From: Alkalithermobacter paradoxus
Lineage (GTDB): Bacteria; Bacillota; Clostridia; Peptostreptococcales; Peptostreptococcaceae
Direction of reading: 5' to 3'
NCBI GenBank assembly: GCA_002029295.1
Contig: MZGW01000007.1
Location: forward strand, 1-64,000
Length of the DNA: 64,000 nucleotides
In this document: positions 37,791-45,420 of the stretch, piece by piece
Layout of the letters: each line of letters opens with the position of its first letter
How positions within the stretch are numbered: the first letter of the stretch is position 1
Program-made: the position numbers and the translations under genes
The notes under the pieces: generated by a model
What the model saw: the letters and a program-made list of their open reading frames with translations, nothing else
The model's database searches: none
Told to the model about the DNA's origin: nothing

Positions 37791-39548
37791 CTAGATTTCT
37801 ACATTATATGATTTGGATTTTTCGAATACCTTCTTATCTAAATCATATATAAATAACATTATTGTTAGTTCTTCTTTTAAGTCACAACATATATCTTGTT
37901 TAAGTTTTGATATATTATATCTAAACACTTCGAAATTTACATATTTTATTATGTTTTTGGCACTTACATCTTTATATTGTGGCAAAAATCTTTTTATATT
38001 TTCTTCCTCTTGTAAAAACTTATGACATCTGTTCTTAAAGTCTTCAATCTCTATTTTATTAAAGAAATTAGGTATATTTGAAGTTCTTCCTAAAGAAACA
38101 TAATCATACTTTAATATTTCTTTGAATAAATCTATTTTTTTATTTATCTTGTTTTCATAAAACTCTAAAAGTATTTTGTACTGTTCATTTTTACCTTGAG
38201 ATGTTTTAAAATATCCTCTATCATTCCAAAAGCTTGATATATCTTCAAAGAATTTGAAAGCATCTTCTCCATAATAGTTTTTGATTATATACGAAATTGA
38301 TAAATTAAAGTTGTCAGAGTTAAAGTAAAGTTCTAACATTTCTTCTATATCTTTTATTCTTAAGAGTTCTCCATATGTCATATAATTATTGCACAATACT
38401 TCATACGGTGGATAATCTTTGTATAAATATCCATGCTTTTTTGCATTATTTCTAACACCAGATCCTTTTAACATCTTTAAAAATCCTAATTGTAATTGAT
38501 CTATCCCAAGATTAAATACCATGTTAAACGAGTTTCTAAAACTTTCATAATTTTCATAAGGAAGTCCTGCTATTAGATCTAAATGCTGATGTATATTCTT
38601 AAAGCTCGATATTTTTTTTACTACATATGATAGTTTATCAAAATCACAATTTCGCTGTATCTCTTTTAATGTAAGTGGATTTGTAGATTGTACTCCAACC
38701 TCAAATTGAAACAATCCTTGTTTACATTTAGATAAAAACTCTAGCATTTCTTCATCTATTAAATGAGCTGTAACTTCAAAGTGAAAATTTGTATATCCAT
38801 TATCATGCTCTATAAGGAAATTCATTATATCAAGAGCATATTTTTTATTTGCATTAAATGTTCTATCTACGAATTTAACCTGCTTTACCTTAGCATCTAT
38901 GAGTATTTTTAGCTCTTTTTTTACTCTTTCTATGTCAAAGAACCTAAGCCCTTTTATTGTAGATGATAAGCAGTATTGACAGTTAAAAGGACAACCTCTT
39001 GATGTTTCATAATAAACTATTTTATTTTCGTATTCTTTTATATCTATGTTTTCATAAATACTAGGTATTTCATCAAGCAAGGTTAAAAGACATCTTTCTT
39101 TATTAACTATTATATTTTCATTCTCTCTATACACTATACCATCTATGTTTGTTATATCTTTTTTTCCTAACATATATTCTACAAATTCTCTGAAGGTTAC
39201 TTCTCCTTCTCCATATATTAAATAATCTATATATGGGTTATCTTCCATAACTTTAACATAATCGTAAGAAACTTCTGGTCCTCCTAATAATATCTTTATA
39301 TGGGGACTGATTTTTTTCATGTTTTTAGCTATTTTTAATGTTTCATCTACATTCCATATGTATGTTGAAAAGGCTATTACATCTGCATTTTCATTGTACA
39401 TATCTTTTAATATATAATCTATTGTATTATTTATTGTGTATTCTTTTATATCTATTTGAGTTAAGTGGCTAGTGCATGACTTTAAATATCTTATAGCTAG
39501 ATTTGTATGCACAAACTTAGAGTTCAATGTTGTAAGTAGTATTTTCAA
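37791..39548 (-). CDS. B12-binding-domain radical SAM protein (DUF4080 type)
   Basis: 585 residues. An N-terminal cobalamin-binding Rossmann domain (about 1-130, with ILLTTLNSKFVHTNLAIRYL and ILLGGPEVSYDY) is followed by a radical SAM core with CX3CX2C at TSRGCPFNCQYCLSS. The C-terminal extension is of the DUF4080 type. The family resembles methyltransferases and BchE-like enzymes, but no substrate is known for this branch. The start is TTG (39546-39548) with AAAGGA nine bases upstream. Operon with the TPR gene. Confidence 0.88.
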   Translation of the reverse strand: MKILLTTLNSKFVHTNLAIRYLKSCTSHLTQIDIKEYTINNTIDYILKDMYNENADVIAFSTYIWNVDETLKIAKNMKKISPHIKILLGGPEVSYDYVKVMEDNPYIDYLIYGEGEVTFREFVEYMLGKKDITNIDGIVYRENENIIVNKERCLLTLLDEIPSIYENIDIKEYENKIVYYETSRGCPFNCQYCLSSTIKGLRFFDIERVKKELKILIDAKVKQVKFVDRTFNANKKYALDIMNFLIEHDNGYTNFHFEVTAHLIDEEMLEFLSKCKQGLFQFEVGVQSTNPLTLKEIQRNCDFDKLSYVVKKISSFKNIHQHLDLIAGLPYENYESFRNSFNMVFNLGIDQLQLGFLKMLKGSGVRNNAKKHGYLYKDYPPYEVLCNNYMTYGELLRIKDIEEMLELYFNSDNFNLSISYIIKNYYGEDAFKFFEDISSFWNDRGYFKTSQGKNEQYKILLEFYENKINKKIDLFKEILKYDYVSLGRTSNIPNFFNKIEIEDFKNRCHKFLQEEENIKRFLPQYKDVSAKNIIKYVNFEVFRYNISKLKQDICCDLKEELTIMLFIYDLDKKVFEKSKSYNVEI

Positions 39549-39691
39549 TTACATCAGTCCTTTCTTTTGCATCAGTATATATTATCACAAAAACAAATAA
39601 ATATCTATTTGTACAGTAATATTTATCCATTTGAAATTAATTTTCATTCAGTTTAATATATTAATATAAGCTTGTCTTTGGGAGGCCAATT

Positions 39692-40276
39692 ATGTTAATG
39701 CATACCCATAAGATAATAGCATATCACGTCTATGATAATATCAAAAACAAGTTAGATATAGACCTAAATAGAAATTGTTTAATTTACGGGTCTATGAAGC
39801 CTGACATTTCACCAAGACTCGCTCTTAAGAAACACTATAAAAACGAGAGTTTTAACTTTGTACTTGATGAAATAATGTCTCTCATTGATGATGGACTAAG
39901 TGAAAATTTAATCTCCATTAATAGATTTTCTACTAGATTAGGCGTTATTAGTCACTTTTTATCTGATTTTTTCTGTCTACCTCATTTTGATAGAGATTAT
40001 TATCATGATAAACTTATAAAGCACCTAAAATATGAAAATGATTTACACTATAAATTTAAAGATTTCAAAGGAATAGACAAAATAAAAATTCCTTACTTAG
40101 AAGATGTAAACTCTAAATGCATAAGAGCTTTTATAGAGGAATTATACGATACTTATAAAAATAAACCTATAGGATTTGAAAATGATATACATGGATCAAT
40201 AAATATATCTTCTGCTGTAGGTATGGTTATAGTTGAAAATTCCATTATGACTTTAACTGAAAAAGTCACTGCATGA
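39692..40276 (+). CDS. Zinc-dependent phospholipase C-like family protein
   Basis: 194 residues resembling the zinc-dependent phospholipase C family (PF00882): MHTHKIIAYHVYDNI at the start, GSMKPDISPR, and GVISHFLSDFFCLPHFD with histidines and aspartates able to bind zinc. There is no signal peptide, so it is probably not the secreted toxin type but the short cytoplasmic branch of unknown substrate. GGGAGG precedes ATG. Divergent from the radical SAM gene. Confidence 0.82.
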   Translation: MLMHTHKIIAYHVYDNIKNKLDIDLNRNCLIYGSMKPDISPRLALKKHYKNESFNFVLDEIMSLIDDGLSENLISINRFSTRLGVISHFLSDFFCLPHFDRDYYHDKLIKHLKYENDLHYKFKDFKGIDKIKIPYLEDVNSKCIRAFIEELYDTYKNKPIGFENDIHGSINISSAVGMVIVENSIMTLTEKVTA

Positions 40277-40370
40277 AAAAGTAAAAAATTTGTTTATTTT
40301 TGAAGGTTTTTAGATTATTTTATAGAAAGTTATATGTTATATATTAAATACAGTAGGAAGGGGATTTTCA

Positions 40371-40562
40371 ATGGACCAATTCGACAAAATATCAATCAAC
40401 CAAATATCAAAAAGAGATATGCTTCTTATAATAAAAGCATTAGAATATACGTTTGAAAATACTAAAATTGAAGAATTTAAGGATCTAAAAAATGATATTC
40501 TTAAAGAATTATGCTTCTTATCTGAAAAAACAGAAGAAGAGTTCCTTAAATCTTTAGAGTAA
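40371..40562 (+). CDS. Small hypothetical protein, 63 residues
   Basis: Not recognised. A charged, helical small protein (DQFDKISINQISKRDMLLII, ending in EEFLKSLE) with alternating acidic and lysine residues and no membrane segment. It has a good AGGAAGGGG site, codon use like its neighbours and a strong terminator, so it is very probably real. It lies 94 bp after the phospholipase-like gene. Confidence 0.7.
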   Translation: MDQFDKISINQISKRDMLLIIKALEYTFENTKIEEFKDLKNDILKELCFLSEKTEEEFLKSLE

Positions 40563-40594
40563 ATTTAAAAGAGCCACTAGGCTCTTTTAAATTT
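40561..40594. terminator. Bidirectional terminator
   Basis: Perfect 15-bp stem AAATTTAAAAGAGCC / GGCTCTTTTAAATTT with a 4-nt loop between convergent genes; the minus-strand stop codon is in the loop. Confidence 0.87.
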
Positions 40595-41476
40595 AAAACT
40601 ATATTCACCGGACTTTGAAAGTACTTTTATATATAAAATATCATTATCTAATTTCTTATCTATTACTTTTATATTGTTAAGTATCGGATTATATACCATA
40701 TCCCCTATATTTAGTTTTATTAAATCTTTTGGATTTACTTTTTCATTATATATTTTCTTATTTATTTCATATTTTCTAAGTTTTAGTATATATTGTGAAA
40801 GTGAGTTTATAAAAGAAAATCCTTCGATATTTTTATTATCAAATTCAAATCCTAAAAGTGCAAGCATAGAATTTTTTACGCTTTTAAGCTCTTCAATTTC
40901 CTCATTGTAGTCTTTTATATACACCTGATATAAAACCCTTAAAACTCCATCTATTATATTTTCTTCTTTTATAAGATTTATATCTTTTTTTAGAAATCTA
41001 TCAAGTTTTTGCATTACGTATATTTTACATTTATTGAAATTTATAATATCAATGTTATCCATATTAAATTCTATGATATACTCTTTCAATTTAGTTATAA
41101 TATCGTTAATACTGATATCTTTGTCTTTTATTATAGTTTGCATTACATAATTGTATATAATACCCGCAAATATATATTCATATTTATCAGTATAAAAACT
41201 TATATTTTTTGAAACTTCTTCCTCACATTTTATTAAATTTGTATTACAAAGTATTATTGGAAGTATATAATTAAGATTATATATAGATCTATTATTTTTT
41301 TCTCCATAACATTTGTAAAGCAATAACTCATCTTTAAGTCTATTATAATCTATATAATTTAGTCTTTTATTTTTATCATCAACCATTGATTTTGTATTTA
41401 ACACTATCATATCTTTAAGATACTTACTTTCGCACAAAAAAGCGTATATAAAAGAGTTCCTTAATCTTTCTTCCAT
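40577..41476 (-). CDS. Hypothetical protein, 299 residues, unrecognised
   Basis: No family recognised. A lysine-, isoleucine- and asparagine-rich protein, probably all-helical, without signal peptide or clear membrane helix. The last ~60 residues (NPKDLIKLNIGDMVYNPILN, then NIKVIDKKLDNDILYIKVLS) look like a small beta-rich domain. GGAGAGGT precedes ATG at 41474-41476. It sits downstream of an exactly duplicated 107-bp leader with terminator-like hairpins, so its expression may be attenuated. A restricted lineage is likely but untested. Confidence 0.75.
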   Translation of the reverse strand: MEERLRNSFIYAFLCESKYLKDMIVLNTKSMVDDKNKRLNYIDYNRLKDELLLYKCYGEKNNRSIYNLNYILPIILCNTNLIKCEEEVSKNISFYTDKYEYIFAGIIYNYVMQTIIKDKDISINDIITKLKEYIIEFNMDNIDIINFNKCKIYVMQKLDRFLKKDINLIKEENIIDGVLRVLYQVYIKDYNEEIEELKSVKNSMLALLGFEFDNKNIEGFSFINSLSQYILKLRKYEINKKIYNEKVNPKDLIKLNIGDMVYNPILNNIKVIDKKLDNDILYIKVLSKSGEYSFKFKRA

Positions 41477-41486
41477 AGATACCTCT

Positions 41487-41718
41487 CCTATTCATTATAA
41501 AAAAGTCTTTCTTTGAAAGATCTTAAAGGTAGACTTTTTTGAAATTCATAACAGAAATTATAAATTATCCACAATTCAAAAAGTTTATAATTTCCTATTC
41601 ATTATAAAAAAGTCTTTCTTTGAAAGATCTTAAAGGTAGACTTTTTTGAAATTCATAACAGAAATTATAAATTATCCACAATTCAAAAAGTTTATAATTT
41701 CCTATTCATTATAAAAAA
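41487..41718 (-). repeat. 107-bp exact tandem repeat, two full units plus 18 bp of a third
   Basis: Copies at 41487-41593 and 41594-41700 are identical, and 41701-41718 repeats the first 18 bases. On the minus strand each unit holds an inverted repeat AAATTATAAA/TTTATAATTT, a -10-like TATAAT, and a terminator-like stem AAAAAAGTCT/AGACTTTTTT, ending in the tail ATAATGAATAGG. The last unit abuts the ribosome site of the 299-residue protein gene. The 18-base third copy is also the tail of the small-RNA terminator upstream. Confidence 0.95.
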
Positions 41719-41740
41719 AATAGCAGCTATACGCTGCTAT
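41713..41740 (-). terminator. Terminator of argS / candidate sRNA
   Basis: ATAGCAGC / GCTGCTAT stem, 5-nt loop, followed by a run of T on the minus strand. It is the only terminator seen after argS. Confidence 0.85.
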
Positions 41741-41805
41741 ATGATGGGGGGGTAGTAGCAACAGACTATAGCCTTCTTGCTACAATGTTCTACATTAACT
41801 TTCAT
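41713..41805 (-). ncRNA. Candidate C-rich small RNA downstream of argS
   Basis: Predicted ~93-nt RNA on the minus strand. A promoter lies just after the argS stop. Then comes a hairpin GTAGCAA/TTGCTAC (41755-41783), an unpaired stretch with seven C (41746-41752), and a terminator ATAGCAGC/GCTGCTAT (41720-41740) followed by a run of seven to eight T. The layout resembles Gram-positive C-rich sRNAs that bind Shine-Dalgarno sequences. No known family was matched. It could also be processed from the argS 3' end. Confidence 0.6.
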
Positions 41806-41811
41806 ACGTTT

Positions 41812-41841
41812 ATTATATAATATTTGTTTTTTAGATGTAAA
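41812..41841 (-). promoter_or_regulatory. Promoter of candidate C-rich sRNA
   Basis: Minus strand TTTACA (41836-41841), 18-bp spacer, TATAAT (41812-41817), lying 19 bp or more past the argS stop codon. Confidence 0.6.
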
Positions 41842-41859
41842 TACTTATTTTTCGACAAA

Positions 41860-43560
41860 CTACATTCTTTCAGGTGAAGCTACTCCAAGTAATGCTAATC
41901 CATTTTTTATAGTTTGCTTAGTTGCTTTAACTAACGCAAGTCTTGCTTTTCTTAACTCTTTATCTTCAACTATTATTGCATTGTCATGATAGAATTTATT
42001 AAATGCTTGAGCTAAGTCTACAACATATCTTGCTATTATGTGAGGCTCATTTTTTCTCATAGCATCTAATACAGCTTTACTAAACCCTGAAAGTACTGTT
42101 ATTACATTTATAGAGTCTTCATCAGTAAGTAAGCTAAAATCTATATCGCAATTTACTTCTTCATTTGCTTTTCTTAATAAAGAGCATGTTCTAACGTGAG
42201 TATACTGAACATATGGACCTGTTTCTCCATCAAAATTAAGTGTTCTATCCCAAGAGAACGTATAATCTTTTATTCTATTATTAGATAATTCTTGGAACAC
42301 AACTGCTCCTATTCCTACTTGTTTTGCAACTTCATCTATATTTTCAAGATTAGGATTTTTTTCTTTTATTATATCTTTAGTAGTTTGGATAGCTTTATTA
42401 AGTACGTCTTCTAAGAATACTACTCTTCCTTTTCTAGTAGCTATTGTTCCCTCTTCTAAGCTAACAAGTCCAAAAGGAACATGAACGCAGTCTTTAGCCC
42501 ATTCAAATCCCATAAGTTCTATAATCTTGAACCATTGTTGGAAGTGTAGGTTTTGCTGAGATGCAACTACATATATGTTCTTATAAAAATCATAATGCTC
42601 TTTTCTGTATATAGCAGCTGTTATATCTCTTGTTATATATAGTGTAGATCCATCACTTTTTCTTATTAATGCTGGTGGCATTCCATATTCTTCAAGGTCT
42701 ACTATTTGAGCTCCTTTTGATTCTTTCAATATGTTCTTTTCTTCCATCATATCTAGTACTCTAGGCATCTTGTCAGAATAGAAACTTTCTCCAGCGTATG
42801 AGTCAAACTTTATATTAAGCATATCATATACTCTATTGAATTCATCTAAACTAACATCTCTAAACCACTGCCATAATCTAGTAGCTTCTTCATCTCCATC
42901 TTCTAACTTCTTAAACCACATTCTTCCTTCGTCTTCTAAAGAAGGATCTTTCTCTACTTCATCATGGAATTGAATATACAGTTTTAAAAGAGTAGGTATA
43001 GGATTGTTTTTAACTTCTTCTTCACTTCCCCACTTTTTGAATGCTACTATAAGTTTTCCAAACTGAGTACCATAATCACCTAAGTGATTTATGCTTATTG
43101 TATTGTATCCACAGAATTTATAAATCTTTTCTATAGAGCTTCCTATAACTGTACTTCTTATGTGACCTATATGAAATGGTTTTGCTATATTAGGAGATGA
43201 AAACTCCACTATTACACTTTTTCCTTCTCCGATATCACTACTACCATACCTATCTTCTTTTTCTAAAACTTCTTTTATAACAGACTCAGCTAGAGCTTTT
43301 TTGTTTATGAAAAAGTTTACATATCCCCCAAGTGGCTCTACATTTTCAATACATCCTACTTTTTCTATTTTAGATGCAAGTTCTTGTGCGATTAAATTTG
43401 GAGCTTTTCTAAATACTTTAGCAAATCTAAAGCAAGGAAAAGCATAATCTCCCATTTCTTTATTTGGTGGAATCTCTATTAAAGAAATTATATCCTCTAA
43501 ACTTAGATCTGTAGTTTGAGAATGAATGCTCTTAGCAACTTCTAATTTGAAGTCCTTCAT
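41860..43560 (-). CDS. argS: Arginyl-tRNA synthetase
   Basis: 566 residues, class I synthetase. The HIGH motif is HIGH-like HIGHIRS in SPNIAKPFHIGHIRSTVIG, with the ArgRS-specific N-terminal add-on domain before it. The C-terminal anticodon domain ends in LLGVASPERM, the usual ArgRS ending. It charges tRNA-Arg in the cytoplasm. AGGAGGT precedes ATG. A T-box leader with an AGA specifier lies directly upstream, so expression should rise when arginyl-tRNA is uncharged. Confidence 0.98.
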   Translation of the reverse strand: MKDFKLEVAKSIHSQTTDLSLEDIISLIEIPPNKEMGDYAFPCFRFAKVFRKAPNLIAQELASKIEKVGCIENVEPLGGYVNFFINKKALAESVIKEVLEKEDRYGSSDIGEGKSVIVEFSSPNIAKPFHIGHIRSTVIGSSIEKIYKFCGYNTISINHLGDYGTQFGKLIVAFKKWGSEEEVKNNPIPTLLKLYIQFHDEVEKDPSLEDEGRMWFKKLEDGDEEATRLWQWFRDVSLDEFNRVYDMLNIKFDSYAGESFYSDKMPRVLDMMEEKNILKESKGAQIVDLEEYGMPPALIRKSDGSTLYITRDITAAIYRKEHYDFYKNIYVVASQQNLHFQQWFKIIELMGFEWAKDCVHVPFGLVSLEEGTIATRKGRVVFLEDVLNKAIQTTKDIIKEKNPNLENIDEVAKQVGIGAVVFQELSNNRIKDYTFSWDRTLNFDGETGPYVQYTHVRTCSLLRKANEEVNCDIDFSLLTDEDSINVITVLSGFSKAVLDAMRKNEPHIIARYVVDLAQAFNKFYHDNAIIVEDKELRKARLALVKATKQTIKNGLALLGVASPERM

Positions 43561-43636
43561 ATAAATACCTCCTGATTTTTATTCATATGTAAAGTTGTTA
43601 TAATTATATTATTTTATAAATATAACTAATTTAAAC

Positions 43637-43876
43637 AAAAAAATACTCGCCCCTTAAAAAATTAAGAGACGAGATTTTATCCCGTGTTACCACTCTTATT
43701 GGCATATTGCCCACTCATTGACCTTTAACGGTGGCTACCGTATTTTCTTACTAATATTTCAGAAAATATCCTCTAGGACTCTTTTCAATATAGACTAATA
43801 CTAGACTCACACCAAACTCTAGCTCGCTGAAATAGTTGCTATACTTACTCTTCCTTTCATCGGATTTTATATATTT
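43637..43876 (-). promoter_or_regulatory. T-box leader of argS, specifier AGA (Arg)
   Basis: On the minus strand: stem I with the GATGA kink-turn and AGCGAGC...GGTGTGAG apical region, and stem III. Then come the T-box core AAGAGTGGTAACACGGG (43681-43697) and a terminator CTCGTCTCTTAA/TTAAGGGGCGAG followed by T (43637-43673). The specifier-loop codon reads AGA at 43780-43782, arginine, matching the downstream gene. Uncharged tRNA-Arg should block the terminator. Confidence 0.93.
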
Positions 43877-43928
43877 TTTTACATTAATATATGTTATCAT
43901 ATATTGTTTGTTTTGAGAATACTATAGT

Positions 43929-44954
43929 TTATCTGTTTAAGTTTACTATTTTGGTATTATCTATAGATTTTATATCTTTACATCCTGTCAGTATCATAGC
44001 CTGTTTTAATTCATTTTTGAAGTTGTCTATAACTAACTTAACACCTTCATCATATCCACCATAAGCTCCCCATATTATAGGTCTAGCTACAAGTACAGCA
44101 TCTGCACCAAGTGCTATATATTTTAGTATATCTGTACCTTCTCTAACATTTCCATCTGCTAATATAGTAATTTTTCCACCTACAGCTTTAACAATATCAG
44201 AAAGAACATCAGCAACTCCTAATGAATGATTAAGGACTCTACCTCCGTGATTAGATACAACTATAGCATCTACACCAGCTTCAACTGCTAAAAGTGCATC
44301 TTCTACACACATTATCCCCTTTAGTATAAAAGGAAGTTTAGTAGATTCTTTAAGCTCTTTTAATTCTTCTAACGTCTTAGGTCCTACAGGCTGACCATGA
44401 AGTGCCATAGTTACAAGACCTGCTCCATCTATATCTATACCTACTGCAATTGCTCCCGCTTCCTCAGCTTTTCTTATACACTCTATTATTTTAGAATTTT
44501 CTCTCGGTTTTATTATAGCTATTCCTTCCCCATTTACCTTTTTAATGCTATTTAGTCCAGCTATATAAAAATCAGGATTTGCACTATCTCCAGTCATAGC
44601 TATAGTATTTGCTTTTATACTTCCTATGACTGCTGAATCTGAGTATTCTTCTTCACTTAAATATCCACCCATATTTATAGAACTTCCTGTTACAGGAGCA
44701 GTAATTAAAGGTAAATCTAATTTTCTTCCAAATATCTCTATTGATGTATCTGGATTTTTAGCGTCATGTATTGTTTTTAAAACTAACTTTATATTTTTTA
44801 AGCTTTCATAATTTCTTTTGAAAGAATCTCCACTTCCACAGCCACCCATTCCTGGAACTTCACCAGCGCAGGCTATCCCATTACATTCTTTACAAACCCT
44901 ACAGTATCCTTTCATTCTTTCTCTTGCTAACTGTTTTACCTCTTTCAAATTCAT
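43929..44954 (-). CDS. FMN-dependent alpha-hydroxy-acid dehydrogenase with N-terminal cysteine cluster
   Basis: 341 residues, TIM-barrel of the lactate/glycolate oxidase family. PFILKGIMCVEDALLAVEAG and VSNHGGRVLN carry the FMN- and substrate-binding Lys, His and Arg, and LADGNVREGTDILKYIALGADAV the phosphate site. Unlike classical oxidases it starts with a cysteine set (Cys18, Cys21, Cys24, Cys29 and Cys39). This could hold an iron-sulfur cluster, so electrons may go to a carrier rather than O2. Substrate unknown. GGGGG precedes ATG. Confidence 0.85.
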   Translation of the reverse strand: MNLKEVKQLARERMKGYCRVCKECNGIACAGEVPGMGGCGSGDSFKRNYESLKNIKLVLKTIHDAKNPDTSIEIFGRKLDLPLITAPVTGSSINMGGYLSEEEYSDSAVIGSIKANTIAMTGDSANPDFYIAGLNSIKKVNGEGIAIIKPRENSKIIECIRKAEEAGAIAVGIDIDGAGLVTMALHGQPVGPKTLEELKELKESTKLPFILKGIMCVEDALLAVEAGVDAIVVSNHGGRVLNHSLGVADVLSDIVKAVGGKITILADGNVREGTDILKYIALGADAVLVARPIIWGAYGGYDEGVKLVIDNFKNELKQAMILTGCKDIKSIDNTKIVNLNR

Positions 44955-44965
44955 AATCTGACCCC

Positions 44966-45409
44966 CTATAATTTATTTTCACTTTTTAGATTTATTCCTT
45001 CTCTTTTTAAAATGGCAGCTGTAACACCAAGACCTTGCTTTAAATTATTATTAAATGTTCCATCGTATATAATAGTAGTTCCACAAGATGGACTTTTTTC
45101 CTTCAGTATAGCTTCACTACAATTAAGCAGCCTAGCTATTTTAAGTGTTTCATAAGCCCCTTTTATAAAGTTCTTAGTTACGTCTTTACCTTCTTTATCT
45201 ATAACTCTTGCTTTTCTATCTAAAACAGCTTCTCCACAACCTTCAACTATTTCGCTTGGGACACGAGGAGTTGTAAGGCCTCCTAATTGTTCTGGGCATA
45301 CTAATACAAACTGTTTATCTTTCAAGTAATCTATTACCTTATGATCCTCATTATTTTTTCCGTTATATTTACAATCAACGCCTAAAAGACAGGCAGATAC
45401 TAATATCAA
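44966..45409 (-). CDS. DUF523 family protein
   Basis: 147 residues. ILVSACLLGVDCKYNGKNN, CPEQLGGLTTPRVPSEI and LKEKSPSCGTTIIYDG are the conserved blocks of DUF523; the four cysteines suggest metal or iron-sulfur binding. Function unknown. TTG at 45407-45409 is the preferred start, with AGGAG eight bases upstream and the family's usual N-terminus; a GTG at 45416 overlaps the ribosome site. Between mutS2 and the FMN dehydrogenase gene in a same-strand run. Confidence 0.92.
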   Translation of the reverse strand: MILVSACLLGVDCKYNGKNNEDHKVIDYLKDKQFVLVCPEQLGGLTTPRVPSEIVEGCGEAVLDRKARVIDKEGKDVTKNFIKGAYETLKIARLLNCSEAILKEKSPSCGTTIIYDGTFNNNLKQGLGVTAAILKREGINLKSENKL

Positions 45410-45420
45410 ATATATCACTC

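Noticed and set aside
41487..41718. Possible CRISPR array
   Set aside because: There are only two adjacent 107-bp copies with no unique spacers and no cas genes.
43748..43769. CodY-like box (ATATTTCAGAAAATAT)
   Set aside because: It forms part of the stem structures of the argS T-box, which explains the symmetry.
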